Assembly (NCBI GenBank): GCA_927443345.1
Contig: CAKMKJ010000049.1
Location: 1-35,940 of the forward strand
DNA: 35,940 nucleotides
Source of the DNA: an uncultured Anaerolineaceae bacterium
Lineage (GTDB): Bacteria > Chloroflexota > Anaerolineae > Anaerolineales > Anaerolineaceae
Direction of reading: 5' to 3'
Shown: positions 1 through 8,459 of the stretch, in pieces
How positions within the stretch are numbered: position 1 is the stretch's first letter
Layout: each line of letters starts with the position of its first letter
Made by a program: the position numbers and the translations under genes
Notes under the pieces: model-generated
Told to the model about the DNA's origin: nothing
Database searches by the model: none
The model's input: only the letters and a program-made list of their open reading frames with translations

Positions 1-668
1 TGCTGATTCAACAAAGAGCGCGTAAACCTGGTCAAAGACTGCCGCAGTTCCCGGCGTCAGACATTGACTCAATATTGACTCTGATTGATAAGCAAGAATT
101 CTTGAATTCTGAAGATGAACAAGATCATTTGATCAAATTGCGCGACCGGGCCTTCTTGATGACGCTTGCTGATACCGGATTGCGTGTACATGAAGCCTGC
201 AATTTACGCCGTGGCGATCTTGATTGGAATGAAGGAAAAGCCATGATCATTGGCAAAGGCAACAAGCAAGCCATTATTCGTTTTTCTACACGCAGTACTG
301 ATGCCTTGAAAGATTATTTGAAAATCCGCACCACCATCGACGGCGGATCCAAAACACCGCTTTCCGCCCTCCCCCTCTTTGCCAGGCACGATCGCGGCGC
401 AGGTAAAAAGGTTAAACCAATGACCACCACCACAGGGCGCAACATAGTCACCGATAGAGTACGTGAATTGCTTGGAGATGAAGCCGTTGGCACCATTACC
501 CCCCATTCTTTCAGGCATTACTTCGTCACAAGGGTGCTGAGAGCCTCTGGGAACCTCAAATTGGCCCAGGAACTGGCCAGGCATACAAATATCGCCGTGA
601 CGCAGCGCTACGCCCATTTATCCGATGATGAGCTTGATAAAGGTTATTGGGACGCGATTGAAGGATAA
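1..668 (+). CDS. Tyrosine recombinase / integrase, C-terminal part (5' truncated by window edge)
   Basis: Catalytic domain of a phage-integrase/XerC-D type site-specific recombinase, which cuts and rejoins DNA through a covalent 3'-phosphotyrosine link. The frame is open to the left edge (codons in phase from base 3), so the TTG at 75 is not the true start and the N-terminal core-binding domain lies outside the window. The full catalytic set is visible: Arg in TGLRVHEA, Lys in GKGNKQA, His and Arg in PHSFRHYF, His in ARHTN and the Tyr nucleophile in TQRYAHLS. It ends in TAA at 666-668 and faces the cold-shock gene tail to tail. It could be a chromosomal Xer protein or an integrase of a mobile element. 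The visible half cannot decide, and no att site was recognised next to it. Confidence 0.9.
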   Translation, partial: LIQQRARKPGQRLPQFPASDIDSILTLIDKQEFLNSEDEQDHLIKLRDRAFLMTLADTGLRVHEACNLRRGDLDWNEGKAMIIGKGNKQAIIRFSTRSTDALKDYLKIRTTIDGGSKTPLSALPLFARHDRGAGKKVKPMTTTTGRNIVTDRVRELLGDEAVGTITPHSFRHYFVTRVLRASGNLKLAQELARHTNIAVTQRYAHLSDDELDKGYWDAIEG

Positions 669-679
669 TTGCTGGTGAT

Positions 680-714
680 AAAAAAAACAGCCCCTTGTCA
701 TCAAGGGACTGTTC
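680..714 (-). terminator. Rho-independent terminator of the cold-shock gene
   Basis: A 12-bp stem (686-697 with 702-713) has a 4-base loop. Read on the minus strand all pairs form, with one G-U wobble, and the stem is followed by a run of U from the A-tract at 680-687. On the plus strand the wobble becomes an A-C mismatch and there is no U run, so the signal mainly serves the minus-strand gene. Confidence 0.85.
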
Positions 715-732
715 GAATGTGCAGTTGAAAAC

Positions 733-945
733 TTAGTTTACGACTGTTACATTGCTGGCCTGAAGACCTTTGGGGCCCTTCTCGATTGCGAATTCAACCT
801 TCTGGCCTTCTTCTAGGTTGCGATATCCATCGCCTTGAATAGCAGAGAAATGTACGAAGACATCTTCTCCACCCTCGCGGGAGATGAAACCATAACCCTT
901 GGTTCCGTTGAACCATTTGACCGTGCCGATAATACGTTCTGACAT
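733..945 (-). CDS. Cold-shock protein (CspA family)
   Basis: Small single-stranded nucleic-acid binding protein of one cold-shock domain, 70 residues, acting as an RNA chaperone in the cytoplasm. The RNP-1 type motif KGYGFISRE and the RNP-2 type motif DVFVHFSAI are intact, and [14 protein letters not shown] is typical of the family. The start is set at the ATG of MSERIIG (943-945). A strong AGGAGG lies just upstream, and the longer frame (to 972) would translate through that ribosome binding site. A transcribed leader upstream is possible, as is usual for cold-shock genes; a TTGACT box on the minus strand (1006-1011) could be a -35, but no convincing -10 was seen. Confidence 0.95.
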   Translation of the reverse strand: MSERIIGTVKWFNGTKGYGFISREGGEDVFVHFSAIQGDGYRNLEEGQKVEFAIEKGPKGLQASNVTVVN

Positions 946-1011
946 TTTTTTGCCTCCTATAGCAAAAACCACTTATGTTTTAGGATTTGTTCGTTCTCTC
1001 GGACCAGTCAA

Positions 1012-1047
1012 ATAAAAACAGCCCTGGAGCTTTCGCCTTGGGCTGTC
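1012..1047 (-). terminator. Rho-independent terminator of typA
   Basis: On the minus strand a perfect 7-bp outer stem (ACAGCCC / GGGCTGT, 1018-1024 with 1040-1046) encloses an inner hairpin closed by a GAAA tetraloop. It is followed by TTTTTATT. It lies about 100 bases past the typA stop and just ahead of the cold-shock gene leader. Confidence 0.8.
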
Positions 1048-1140
1048 TGTTATTACATCCAACAAGAACTACTTTGCATCCTACTGGATATAACTTTATC
1101 ATAATTAGCAATAGAAGTCAAGCACCAATATGTCAGACCT

Positions 1141-3000
1141 TTAATTCTCTCCCATCAACTCTTTAGACTTCTTGGTTTGCTTCCCACGTTCATCCGTATT
1201 GAGAATGCGTTTGCGAATTCTAAAGTTTAAAGGAGTGACTTCAAGCAGTTCGTCATCCGCCAGGTATTCAATCGCCTGATCGATACTCATTGTAAGAGGT
1301 GGAACCAACCTGATCTCTATGTCTTTGTTTGAATTGCGCATATTGGTTAGATGTTTCTTTTTGCAAACATTGACAGCTAAATCATCAGGCCTCTGGGTTT
1401 CTCCAACCACCATACCTTCATAAACGTCAATACCAGCACCGATGAACAAGACACCTCGTTCTTCAGCATTTTTCAAACCAAATGTGGTTGTGAGGCCACT
1501 TTCCCAAGAAACAATTGAGCTAGTCGACCTGGAATTAATCACGCCCGCCAGGGGTAAATAGCCAAGGAAGATTGAATTAAGGGTTCCCATTCCTCTTGTG
1601 GCCGTTAGAAATTGATATCTGAATCCCAACAAACCACGCGTCGGCACAGTGTAAGTCAAATGTACTGTGTTATCCGGATTATTAATCATATTGAGCATTT
1701 TGCCGCGTCGTCCGCCAAGCATTTCAACCACCGTCCCTACTGTCTCGGGACTGGTTTCGATATGCAATTCTTCAAAAGGTTCCAGCATATTTCCACTTTC
1801 ATCCTCTTTAAAAATAGCCTCAGGTCTGGATACCTGGAACTCGTAGCCCTCACGCCGCATGGTTTCAATCAGAATGGCTAAGTGTAGCTCACCCCTACCC
1901 GCCACCTTGAAGGTATCAGCAGCTTCTGTTTCTTCTACGCGCAATGCCACATTATTTCTAAGTTCGTCAAAAAGACGCTCGCGCAGCTTGCGTGAGGTGC
2001 CCCATTTTCCTTCTTTGCCAGTAAATGGTGAAGTGTTGACCCCAAATGTCATGCGCACGGTGGGTTCTTCCACTTCGATAGAAGGCAAAGCCACAGGATT
2101 ATCAACATCAGCCAGAGTTTCACCGATTGCAATCCCTTCGAGACCTGCTATCGCCACGATCTCGCCCGCTTCAGCAGATTCAACCTCGACTTTTTCAAGT
2201 CCCTGGTAAATATACAAATAGCGGGTGCGTTCTGGCAGAATCTTGCCATCTTTCTGCATTCTGGCCACAGGTGCACCAGCTTTCATTTTTCCAGCATGGA
2301 TACGACCAACAGCCGTCACACCGCGATATTCATCGTAACCAAGATTGGTAACCAAAAGTTGTAGGGGTGCATCCATATCTACCATTGGGGGTGGTACCGT
2401 ATCAAGAATTGCTTCAAAAAGAGGTTCAAGATTCGGACTCAAGTCTATCGTTTTACTGGCTTGTTGTGTGATTGCGTTGGCATAAATAATCGGGAAATCA
2501 CATTGTTCATTCGAAGCGCCTAACTCAACAAACAAATCAAAGGTCAGGTTGACTGCCCTTTCAGCGTCTGCATCTTTGCGATCCATTTTATTAATCACAA
2601 CAATGGCGCGGTGTCCCATTTGCAAAGCTTTTTTCAGTACAAAACGCGTCTGTGGCATTGGTCCTTCTGCAGCATCCACCAACAGCAAAACACCGTCCAC
2701 CATATTCATGACACGTTCAACTTCTCCACCGAAATCAGCATGTCCAGGGGTGTCAACAATATTGATCTTTACCATACCACCGCGCTTTATGTCGGGGATG
2801 ACAATTGCGGTATTTTTGGCAAGAATTGTGATTCCACGTTCTCGTTCAAGATCGTTAGAATCCATAACACGTTCGACAATAGCCTGATTGTCTCTAAAAG
2901 TTCTGGCTTGTTTCAAAAGACCATCCACCAGCGTTGTTTTGCCGTGGTCAACGTGCGCGATAATTGCTATATTACGAATATCTGACCGTTCTTTTATCAT
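1141..3000 (-). CDS. typA: Translational GTPase TypA/BipA
   Basis: Ribosome-associated GTPase of the EF-G/LepA superfamily, linked to stress and low-temperature growth and to 50S assembly. Its 619 residues match the usual family length. GTP-binding motifs are in order: G1 AHVDHGKT (about 15-22), the switch motif [13 protein letters not shown]3 DTPGHADF, G4 NKMD. The TypA-specific C-terminal region is present (for example [11 protein letters not shown] and [17 protein letters not shown]). The start ATG at 2998-3000 has GGATGATGG upstream. A TATAAT box (minus strand, 3039-3044) lies about 40 bases upstream. It sits next to the cold-shock gene on the same strand, but the terminator between them suggests separate transcripts. 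Confidence 0.97.
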   Translation of the reverse strand: MIKERSDIRNIAIIAHVDHGKTTLVDGLLKQARTFRDNQAIVERVMDSNDLERERGITILAKNTAIVIPDIKRGGMVKINIVDTPGHADFGGEVERVMNMVDGVLLLVDAAEGPMPQTRFVLKKALQMGHRAIVVINKMDRKDADAERAVNLTFDLFVELGASNEQCDFPIIYANAITQQASKTIDLSPNLEPLFEAILDTVPPPMVDMDAPLQLLVTNLGYDEYRGVTAVGRIHAGKMKAGAPVARMQKDGKILPERTRYLYIYQGLEKVEVESAEAGEIVAIAGLEGIAIGETLADVDNPVALPSIEVEEPTVRMTFGVNTSPFTGKEGKWGTSRKLRERLFDELRNNVALRVEETEAADTFKVAGRGELHLAILIETMRREGYEFQVSRPEAIFKEDESGNMLEPFEELHIETSPETVGTVVEMLGGRRGKMLNMINNPDNTVHLTYTVPTRGLLGFRYQFLTATRGMGTLNSIFLGYLPLAGVINSRSTSSIVSWESGLTTTFGLKNAEERGVLFIGAGIDVYEGMVVGETQRPDDLAVNVCKKKHLTNMRNSNKDIEIRLVPPLTMSIDQAIEYLADDELLEVTPLNFRIRKRILNTDERGKQTKKSKELMGEN

Positions 3001-3038
3001 TTACCATCATCCTATTCCAGTTGCTCAATATACGACCA

Positions 3039-3046
3039 ATTATAAT
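3039..3046. promoter_or_regulatory. Symmetrical -10 box ATTATAAT between typA and patatin gene
   Basis: The octamer ATTATAAT is its own reverse complement, so it presents TATAAT on both strands. On the minus strand it is well placed to drive typA, with a leader near 30 bases. On the plus strand it would give a leader of about 100 bases for the patatin-like gene. No good -35 was found for either direction. Confidence 0.5.
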
Positions 3047-3157
3047 ATCAGAGCCTGACGGAATTGAACAGGGGCTTATGCACGTGTTCTGCAACGTTAA
3101 CGTTTTGATAACGTAATTACTAACAAGAAATTAACATCATTTTATTAGAATATATTT

Positions 3158-4018
3158 ATGACAGACACTCTTGCCCTTGATAAACAAAAAAAATTAGGTC
3201 TTGCTTTAAGCGGAGGCGGTGCTCGCGGTTTCGCTCATATTGGTGTCCTCAAGGTATTGACTGAAGAAAATATTCAAGTTTCTTGTCTCTCTGGTACCAG
3301 CATGGGTGGGCTTGTAGGTACACTATATGCCATTGGATATACTGCCAAAGAAATTGAAAAAATAGCAGTTAAACACACAACCTTGCGAGAAATGATCAAT
3401 TTGGTTGATCGAACACCTCACCGCCGCGGATTAATCTTAGGGCAACGTCTCAGGAACTTGTTTGCTCAATTAATAGGCAAAGATACCTCCTTCAGTGATA
3501 CATTAATTCCGCTTGCTCTCAATGGTGTAGATTTGATTACATCACAAGAGGCAGTGCTAACCGAAGGCAATTTGCTCGACGCAGTGATGTCCACTATAGC
3601 CATTCCAGGATTTTTTGCTCCTGTTAAAATCGGCAAAATGCAGTTGATTGATGGTGGTACATTGAATAACTTGCCTGTAAAAAACCTTAAAGTCTTTGCA
3701 CCTGAAGTTGTCATGGCTGTGGATGTACATCCCGATACAACACGCGAAGTACCCTGGCAGTTTTCTGACCAAAAGGCACGTTTTCCACTGCCTGTGCCAG
3801 ATTTCTTTTTAGATTTTTATCGGGCTGAATTGATCATGATTACCAAATTAACAGAACTTAATCTACAACAAGATGGCCCTGACCTTCTCATCAGACCCAA
3901 ACTTCCACCTGAAATTACAATGTTCTATGGCTACCAAAAAGCGGATAAAATAATTGCGCTGGGTGAAAAATCCATGCGCAAGAATCTTGAGAAATTGAAG
4001 CCATTTTTGTTTGATTAA
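3158..4018 (+). CDS. Patatin-like phospholipase / acyl hydrolase (RssA-type)
   Basis: Serine lipid acyl hydrolase of the bacterial patatin family, 286 residues, with no signal peptide, so probably cytoplasmic or membrane-peripheral. The oxyanion loop SGGGARGFAHIGVLKVL (18-34), nucleophile elbow GTSMG (Ser48) and the Asp of the dyad in IDGGTLNNLP (Asp165) are all present. The physiological lipid substrate cannot be read from sequence. A TAGAAT box (3146-3151) ends 6 bases before the ATG and there is no Shine-Dalgarno sequence, so a leaderless message is possible. It ends a few bases before the 3' end of the convergent membrane-protein gene. Confidence 0.9.
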   Translation: MTDTLALDKQKKLGLALSGGGARGFAHIGVLKVLTEENIQVSCLSGTSMGGLVGTLYAIGYTAKEIEKIAVKHTTLREMINLVDRTPHRRGLILGQRLRNLFAQLIGKDTSFSDTLIPLALNGVDLITSQEAVLTEGNLLDAVMSTIAIPGFFAPVKIGKMQLIDGGTLNNLPVKNLKVFAPEVVMAVDVHPDTTREVPWQFSDQKARFPLPVPDFFLDFYRAELIMITKLTELNLQQDGPDLLIRPKLPPEITMFYGYQKADKIIALGEKSMRKNLEKLKPFLFD

Positions 4019-4025
4019 TTCAGGG

Positions 4026-4883
4026 TTATTTATTCTTCATACCATATTTCAACAATATCAAATAGACACCGAACATAATCAATCCGATGGAGCCTGTGTT
4101 TTGGAAAAACCCCAAAGCATTATCTGGATTTCCGCCAATATAAAGTCCAGCTCCTACCATTGTTAACACTCCGCCTGGAATTAGCGGCCACCATGTAAAT
4201 TTCCGCGAGAAGATTTTGGAAATTACCGCGATCAAAATCCAGCCAAGCGCAAACCACATTAACATGGTTCCAGTTTGCTGAAGTCCATTTTTTTCAACAG
4301 GGTCATTCCATGCAAAAAATACGCCGGCTCCTATTGTAGATACCAGCAATCCTGGAATTAATAACCCAATGGCTCGTTTGCGCGTTCCCCACAATAAAAA
4401 AACTACCCCTATCGCAAGAGATATCGAAAAAATGAAGGTCAATATTGTTTGCTTTGAAATAAGAAAATTTAAACTAATAGCGCCTGAAATTGCCGCCACA
4501 AAAAGTGCCCACCAGGCCGTGGTTTTTCTTATGACTGCAAGAAAAACAAACAACAATAACCATGAAAAAGAAAATATTCCAATAGCTGCAAATAATAAAG
4601 TAAAAGTTTTATAGTATACGAGTCGCTGAAATATTATAAAGAAAGCAGAACTTAATCCAAATAGGATAAAGCCAGGAATTATCAATAATCTTCTTTTCGA
4701 GATGATTCCCCAGGATAAGAGGATCAAACTAATAAATACTGGTAATGCTAATGAAAGCCAATTCGTTTTGATGCGTTGATCCAGCAAAAACAATAATCCG
4801 GTCAAGATTAATACAACCCCAACCAGAGGAGCAAATTGCTCCCACGATTGCTTTGATTCATGTTTGATATCGTTATCTATCAT
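4026..4883 (-). CDS. Polytopic membrane protein with internal repeats, last gene of a two-component operon
   Basis: Unrecognised 285-residue protein with about ten hydrophobic helices and a short charged N-terminus. A motif of the form [R/K]..LLIPG.L...GAG.F recurs three times (LLIIPGFILFGLSSAFF, IGLLIPGLLVSTIGAGVFF, WWPLIPGGVLTMVGAGLY), each after a basic cytoplasmic-looking turn, suggesting internal duplication. Hydrophobic segments of this style resemble the membrane regions of LiaF/LiaI-type envelope-stress proteins, but no family can be assigned. It begins 10 bases after the response-regulator stop, so it is almost certainly co-transcribed with it. It may be a partner or output of the kinase. 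Confidence 0.8.
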   Translation of the reverse strand: MIDNDIKHESKQSWEQFAPLVGVVLILTGLLFLLDQRIKTNWLSLALPVFISLILLSWGIISKRRLLIIPGFILFGLSSAFFIIFQRLVYYKTFTLLFAAIGIFSFSWLLLFVFLAVIRKTTAWWALFVAAISGAISLNFLISKQTILTFIFSISLAIGVVFLLWGTRKRAIGLLIPGLLVSTIGAGVFFAWNDPVEKNGLQQTGTMLMWFALGWILIAVISKIFSRKFTWWPLIPGGVLTMVGAGLYIGGNPDNALGFFQNTGSIGLIMFGVYLILLKYGMKNK

Positions 4884-4893
4884 ACTTTTCTCG

Positions 4894-5553
4894 TTAGATG
4901 GTGATAATTCCTAGTTCTTTAGCCTTTAAAACTGCTTGCATTCTGTCTCTGACACTCAACTTGCTTAAAATACTTGAAAGGTGATTTTTTACAGTACCTT
5001 CAGAGATAACCAGCCTTTCTGCAATTTCACGGTTGCTGGCACCAGTAGCTACTAACCTCAAGATTTCGATTTCTCTTGGCGACAGCGGATCGGCCAGGAA
5101 AATATCTTGATTGCGAGGCGTGGGTTTGGATATACGCGAAAATTCAGAAATTACTTTTGCGGTTATCGATGGTAATAAGAAATATTCGCCCTTATTGGCC
5201 GCACGAATAGCTTCTGTCAGTTTGTCTGAAGAAACATCTTTCAGTAAGTATCCAACCGCTCCAGCGCGCAGCCCTTCAAAGACAGTTTCATCATCATCGA
5301 AGGTGGTCAGAACTATTACCTTTATCTTCTTTCCCAATTGAACAATCTTACGCGTGGCTTCAACCCCGTCCATTACCGGCATGCGCAGGTCCATTAAGAC
5401 AATATCAGGTGACAGGTTGAATGACAATCTCAAAGCTTCTTCACCATTGCTGGCATCACCCACAACTTCAAGATCAGGATAGGCGCTCAACAATGTTTTT
5501 AGCGCTTCCCGGAATAGGGATTGGTCATCGGCTATCAGAATTTTAATGCTCAT
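4894..5553 (-). CDS. NarL/FixJ-family response regulator
   Basis: DNA-binding response regulator, 219 residues. The receiver domain occupies about 1-125, with the acidic pocket at Asp9/Asp10, phosphoacceptor Asp55 in IVLMDLRMPVMDG, Thr83 and Lys105. A LuxR-type helix-turn-helix occupies about 155-215 (LSPREIEILRLVATG, NREIAERLVISEGTVKNH). The ATG overlaps the end of the kinase gene by 11 bases, pointing to translational coupling and a cognate pair. The regulated promoter is unknown, but autoregulation of the operon is common in this family. Confidence 0.95.
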   Translation of the reverse strand: MSIKILIADDQSLFREALKTLLSAYPDLEVVGDASNGEEALRLSFNLSPDIVLMDLRMPVMDGVEATRKIVQLGKKIKVIVLTTFDDDETVFEGLRAGAVGYLLKDVSSDKLTEAIRAANKGEYFLLPSITAKVISEFSRISKPTPRNQDIFLADPLSPREIEILRLVATGASNREIAERLVISEGTVKNHLSSILSKLSVRDRMQAVLKAKELGIITI

Positions 5554-6739
5554 TTTGACTCGGTATGATAATTTTTATTTTAAATCCCTTTCCAGAAGAC
5601 GTGGTTATTTGTGTTTTGCCATTGAGAAGGCGTACTCTTTCTTGAATCCCTAACAATCCAAATCCGTGATTAATTTCTTCACTGCCAATTCCATCATCGA
5701 TAGATTCAAGTTCAATTCTATCCGGATTTGAATAATCCAGTGTTAGTATTACCGAAGACGCATTCGAATGTTTGTTAGCATTATTGATCGTTTCCTGTGC
5801 AGCTCTGAATAGAGTTAAATCTTGTTGAGCATTAATTGGTCTTGGTTCTCCTTTAATGATCAACTCAATGCTTCGATTTGAAGTAGACGCTGCATTTGCC
5901 ATATCAGATATGCGTTGAAATAAAGGCGGCATCTCATCAGGTTCTTGCCGCAATGCAAAAACCGAATTTCTTACATCAACCAGCGCCACCGAAGAAAGGT
6001 TTTGAGCGTTTTCCATCAGACCCTGTGCTTTCTTATTATCTTTACTTAGGATGGCTCGTGCAGCCTTAATCTGCATATTAATCGTCGTAAGATAATGACC
6101 CAAACCATCATGAATTTCTCTGGCCATGCGGTTTCGTTCTTGGATAATAGTAAATTCTCTCACACGATCGGCATATTCACTGAGGTGTTTATTCGCTTCA
6201 GATAATTCAGCAGCCAAATTCTCAAGTTTTAACCTTGCTCGTTGTTCTGTTACTGCCATTTGGGTAAAGATCAATATAAAAACCTGTCCTGCAAAAAATA
6301 ATGGCACACTGGCCCAAACAATCGCTAACCTTGATGAGTACAAATAAACTGCAAGTATAAAGGTCAAGATTATTCCCACGTTTGCTGCAAGCATCCAATC
6401 CTGGTCAAGCAGCATGGCTGTATGTGCTACTAAGGGTAACAAAATGAGAGAATTAAACCCTGCTCCCTTCCCATAATAAACAATCAATCCACCAAGTATC
6501 AATTGAAGCAAAAAATATATGATCTTGGTAATCATTGTTCCGCTTCTTGAGGCGTAAGCAAAACCATAGATACCGTTTGTTATATACGCAATACCTAAAA
6601 GAATGATGACTGTGATTAAGAAGGGGTCAAACAAGGATCCATTACTGAAAGCAGCAAAATATGAAATAAACACGACCAATGCAAAAGCCAGGTCAGTGCC
6701 GGTGTTTATCGTAAATCCAGAATTATCTTTCCTTTCCAT
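5543..6739 (-). CDS. Membrane sensor histidine kinase (HisKA_3 / NarL partner type)
   Basis: 398-residue kinase. Residues about 15-165 form around six hydrophobic helices with hardly any extracytoplasmic loop, so it may sense something in or at the membrane. A short coiled-coil linker (165-195) follows, then the dimerisation/phosphoacceptor motif REIHDGLGHYL with His210. The ATPase domain has ETINNANKHSNA (N-box), DDGIG (348-352) and GFGLLGIQERV. This layout is typical of kinases that phosphorylate NarL-type regulators, and the regulator is the next gene. An extended -10 (TGCTATAAT, 6747-6755) ends 7 bases before the ATG with no Shine-Dalgarno sequence, suggesting a leaderless operon message. 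Confidence 0.95.
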   Translation of the reverse strand: MERKDNSGFTINTGTDLAFALVVFISYFAAFSNGSLFDPFLITVIILLGIAYITNGIYGFAYASRSGTMITKIIYFLLQLILGGLIVYYGKGAGFNSLILLPLVAHTAMLLDQDWMLAANVGIILTFILAVYLYSSRLAIVWASVPLFFAGQVFILIFTQMAVTEQRARLKLENLAAELSEANKHLSEYADRVREFTIIQERNRMAREIHDGLGHYLTTINMQIKAARAILSKDNKKAQGLMENAQNLSSVALVDVRNSVFALRQEPDEMPPLFQRISDMANAASTSNRSIELIIKGEPRPINAQQDLTLFRAAQETINNANKHSNASSVILTLDYSNPDRIELESIDDGIGSEEINHGFGLLGIQERVRLLNGKTQITTSSGKGFKIKIIIPSQNEH

Positions 6740-6746
6740 TTTGACA

Positions 6747-6755
6747 ATTATAGCA
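6747..6755 (-). promoter_or_regulatory. Extended -10 promoter of the kinase operon
   Basis: Minus-strand TGCTATAAT, a perfect extended -10 element. No recognisable -35 is seen, as is usual with extended -10 promoters. The distance to the kinase ATG (7 bases) would put the transcript start at or next to the start codon. Confidence 0.65.
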
Positions 6756-6893
6756 TTGTGGTCACCCCCTTGCCCCGGTCATGAGTCATATTCCTTTCAC
6801 CCTTGCTCTTTATAAGCGTGCGATGCCTGTGACCTCTTACACATTCACCATTTCAAAAGAGTGCTTACACTTGAATTAAGATATGGAGGTAAA

Positions 6894-8459
6894 GTGAACA
6901 TTTTGATGGTGTATCCGCAATTTCCTGATACTTTTTGGAGTTTCAAGCACGCTCTGGAATTTATCAATAAAAAGATTAATAATCCCCCCCTTGGCCTTAT
7001 GACAATTAGCCCTCTTCTACCCAAGAAATGGACAAAGAAACTAATTGACACAAATATTCATGAATTAACCAACGAAGACTTGAGGTGGGCTGATATGGTT
7101 TTAATCAGCGCTATGGATGTTCAACGCGATGACTGCCAAAAAGTGATCCATAGGGCTAAATCTTTTGGTAAAACAGTCATTGCTGGTGGACCATTATTCA
7201 CGACAGAGTATGTTAATTTCACAGAAGTTGACCATTTTATTCTCAACGAAGGCGAACTCACACTCCCCCTATTTCTTGCAGATCTTGAAAGCGGTATAAA
7301 ACCCAAACGCGTTTACAGCACAGATGAATTTGCAGACATGCATCAAAGTCCAGTGCCAGATGCCAGTTTGATCGATATATTCGAATACGAGTGCATGAGC
7401 ATCCAGTTCTCACGCGGATGCCCTTTTCAATGCGATTTCTGTAATGTAACAGCTTTATTAGGCCACAAACCCCGTTTGAAAACTACAGCACAGGTAATCG
7501 CAGAACTTGAACAATACTATCGGGCCGGCTGGACCAGGAATGTGTTTTTTGTAGATGATAATTTTATTGGTAACAAAAAATATCTCAAAGAAGATGTCTT
7601 ACCGGCCATCATTAAATGGCGTAAAGGGAAGAAAGGATTTTCCTTTATCACCGAAGCATCTGTGAACATGGCAGATGATCCTGAGTTGATGCGTTTGATG
7701 AGTCTTGCAGGTTTTACCAATGTGTTTGTTGGCATAGAAACACCTAATGAATCCAGCTTGATCGAGTGTGGAAAAAACCAAAATGTAAAACGAAACCTGA
7801 TTGATAGCATCAACAAGATTCACAATGCTGGCATTCAAGTGATGGCCGGCTTTATCGTTGGATTTGACAACGACACACCAGCAATTTTTGACGAAATGAT
7901 CAATTTCATCCAGGAATCAGGAATCGTCACAGCCATGGTAGGTTTGCTGCAGGCACCAGGTGGAACGCAACTTTATCACCGCCTTGAGCGTGAAGGCAGA
8001 ATCTTGCATGAGATGTCTGGCGACAACGCAGATGGTAGTACTAATATCATCCCTATTATGGACCCTGTGTTACTAAAAAACGGATACCGCAAGATTATCA
8101 ATACCTTGTATTCCCCCAAGTATTTGTATCCACGTATAAAAACGTTGTTAAAAGCCTACCATCCAATAAAAACGCCCGGCCAGGTTTATGCCAATGAAAT
8201 TGCAGCTTTTTTCAAGACAATTTGGCGCATGGGATTAAAACCGGGTGAAGGACGCTATTTTTGGGACTTGGTTCTTTGGACGTTGTTAAATTGCCCTTCC
8301 AAATTCGCATTGGGAATTACTTTGTCAATTTATGGATATCACTTCCGTAAAGTTAATCGTATTAATCAGGCAAAAGAAAAGATTGCTACCAGAATTAGCT
8401 CTCAAAGTTACTTGAAGAAACCAACCATAAAACAACCTCTCAACCAATCAGCTCAATGA
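6894..8459 (+). CDS. B12-binding-domain radical SAM protein (DUF4070 type)
   Basis: 521-residue protein. The N-terminal cobalamin-binding-like Rossmann domain covers about 1-135 (ILMVYPQFPDTFW, ADMVLISAM, VIAGGP). It lacks the classical DxHxxG cobalamin-ligand motif. The radical SAM core starts at SRGCPFQCDFC (Cys176, Cys180, Cys183 for the 4Fe-4S cluster) and includes VFFVDDNFIGN and FVGIETPN. The roughly 130-residue C-terminal region is of the DUF4070 kind. Such proteins carry out radical chemistry, often on lipids or unusual metabolites; the substrate here is unknown. The GTG start is chosen because GGAGG sits 4-5 bases upstream; the longer frame would run through it. It overlaps the convergent nuclease gene by 7 bases at the stop codons. 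Confidence 0.9.
   Translation: MNILMVYPQFPDTFWSFKHALEFINKKINNPPLGLMTISPLLPKKWTKKLIDTNIHELTNEDLRWADMVLISAMDVQRDDCQKVIHRAKSFGKTVIAGGPLFTTEYVNFTEVDHFILNEGELTLPLFLADLESGIKPKRVYSTDEFADMHQSPVPDASLIDIFEYECMSIQFSRGCPFQCDFCNVTALLGHKPRLKTTAQVIAELEQYYRAGWTRNVFFVDDNFIGNKKYLKEDVLPAIIKWRKGKKGFSFITEASVNMADDPELMRLMSLAGFTNVFVGIETPNESSLIECGKNQNVKRNLIDSINKIHNAGIQVMAGFIVGFDNDTPAIFDEMINFIQESGIVTAMVGLLQAPGGTQLYHRLEREGRILHEMSGDNADGSTNIIPIMDPVLLKNGYRKIINTLYSPKYLYPRIKTLLKAYHPIKTPGQVYANEIAAFFKTIWRMGLKPGEGRYFWDLVLWTLLNCPSKFALGITLSIYGYHFRKVNRINQAKEKIATRISSQSYLKKPTIKQPLNQSAQ

Noticed and set aside
1612-2985. Several plus-strand frames of 70-124 codons opposite typA
   Set aside because: They lie fully inside a strongly conserved GTPase gene on the other strand and show no family resemblance or ribosome binding sites.
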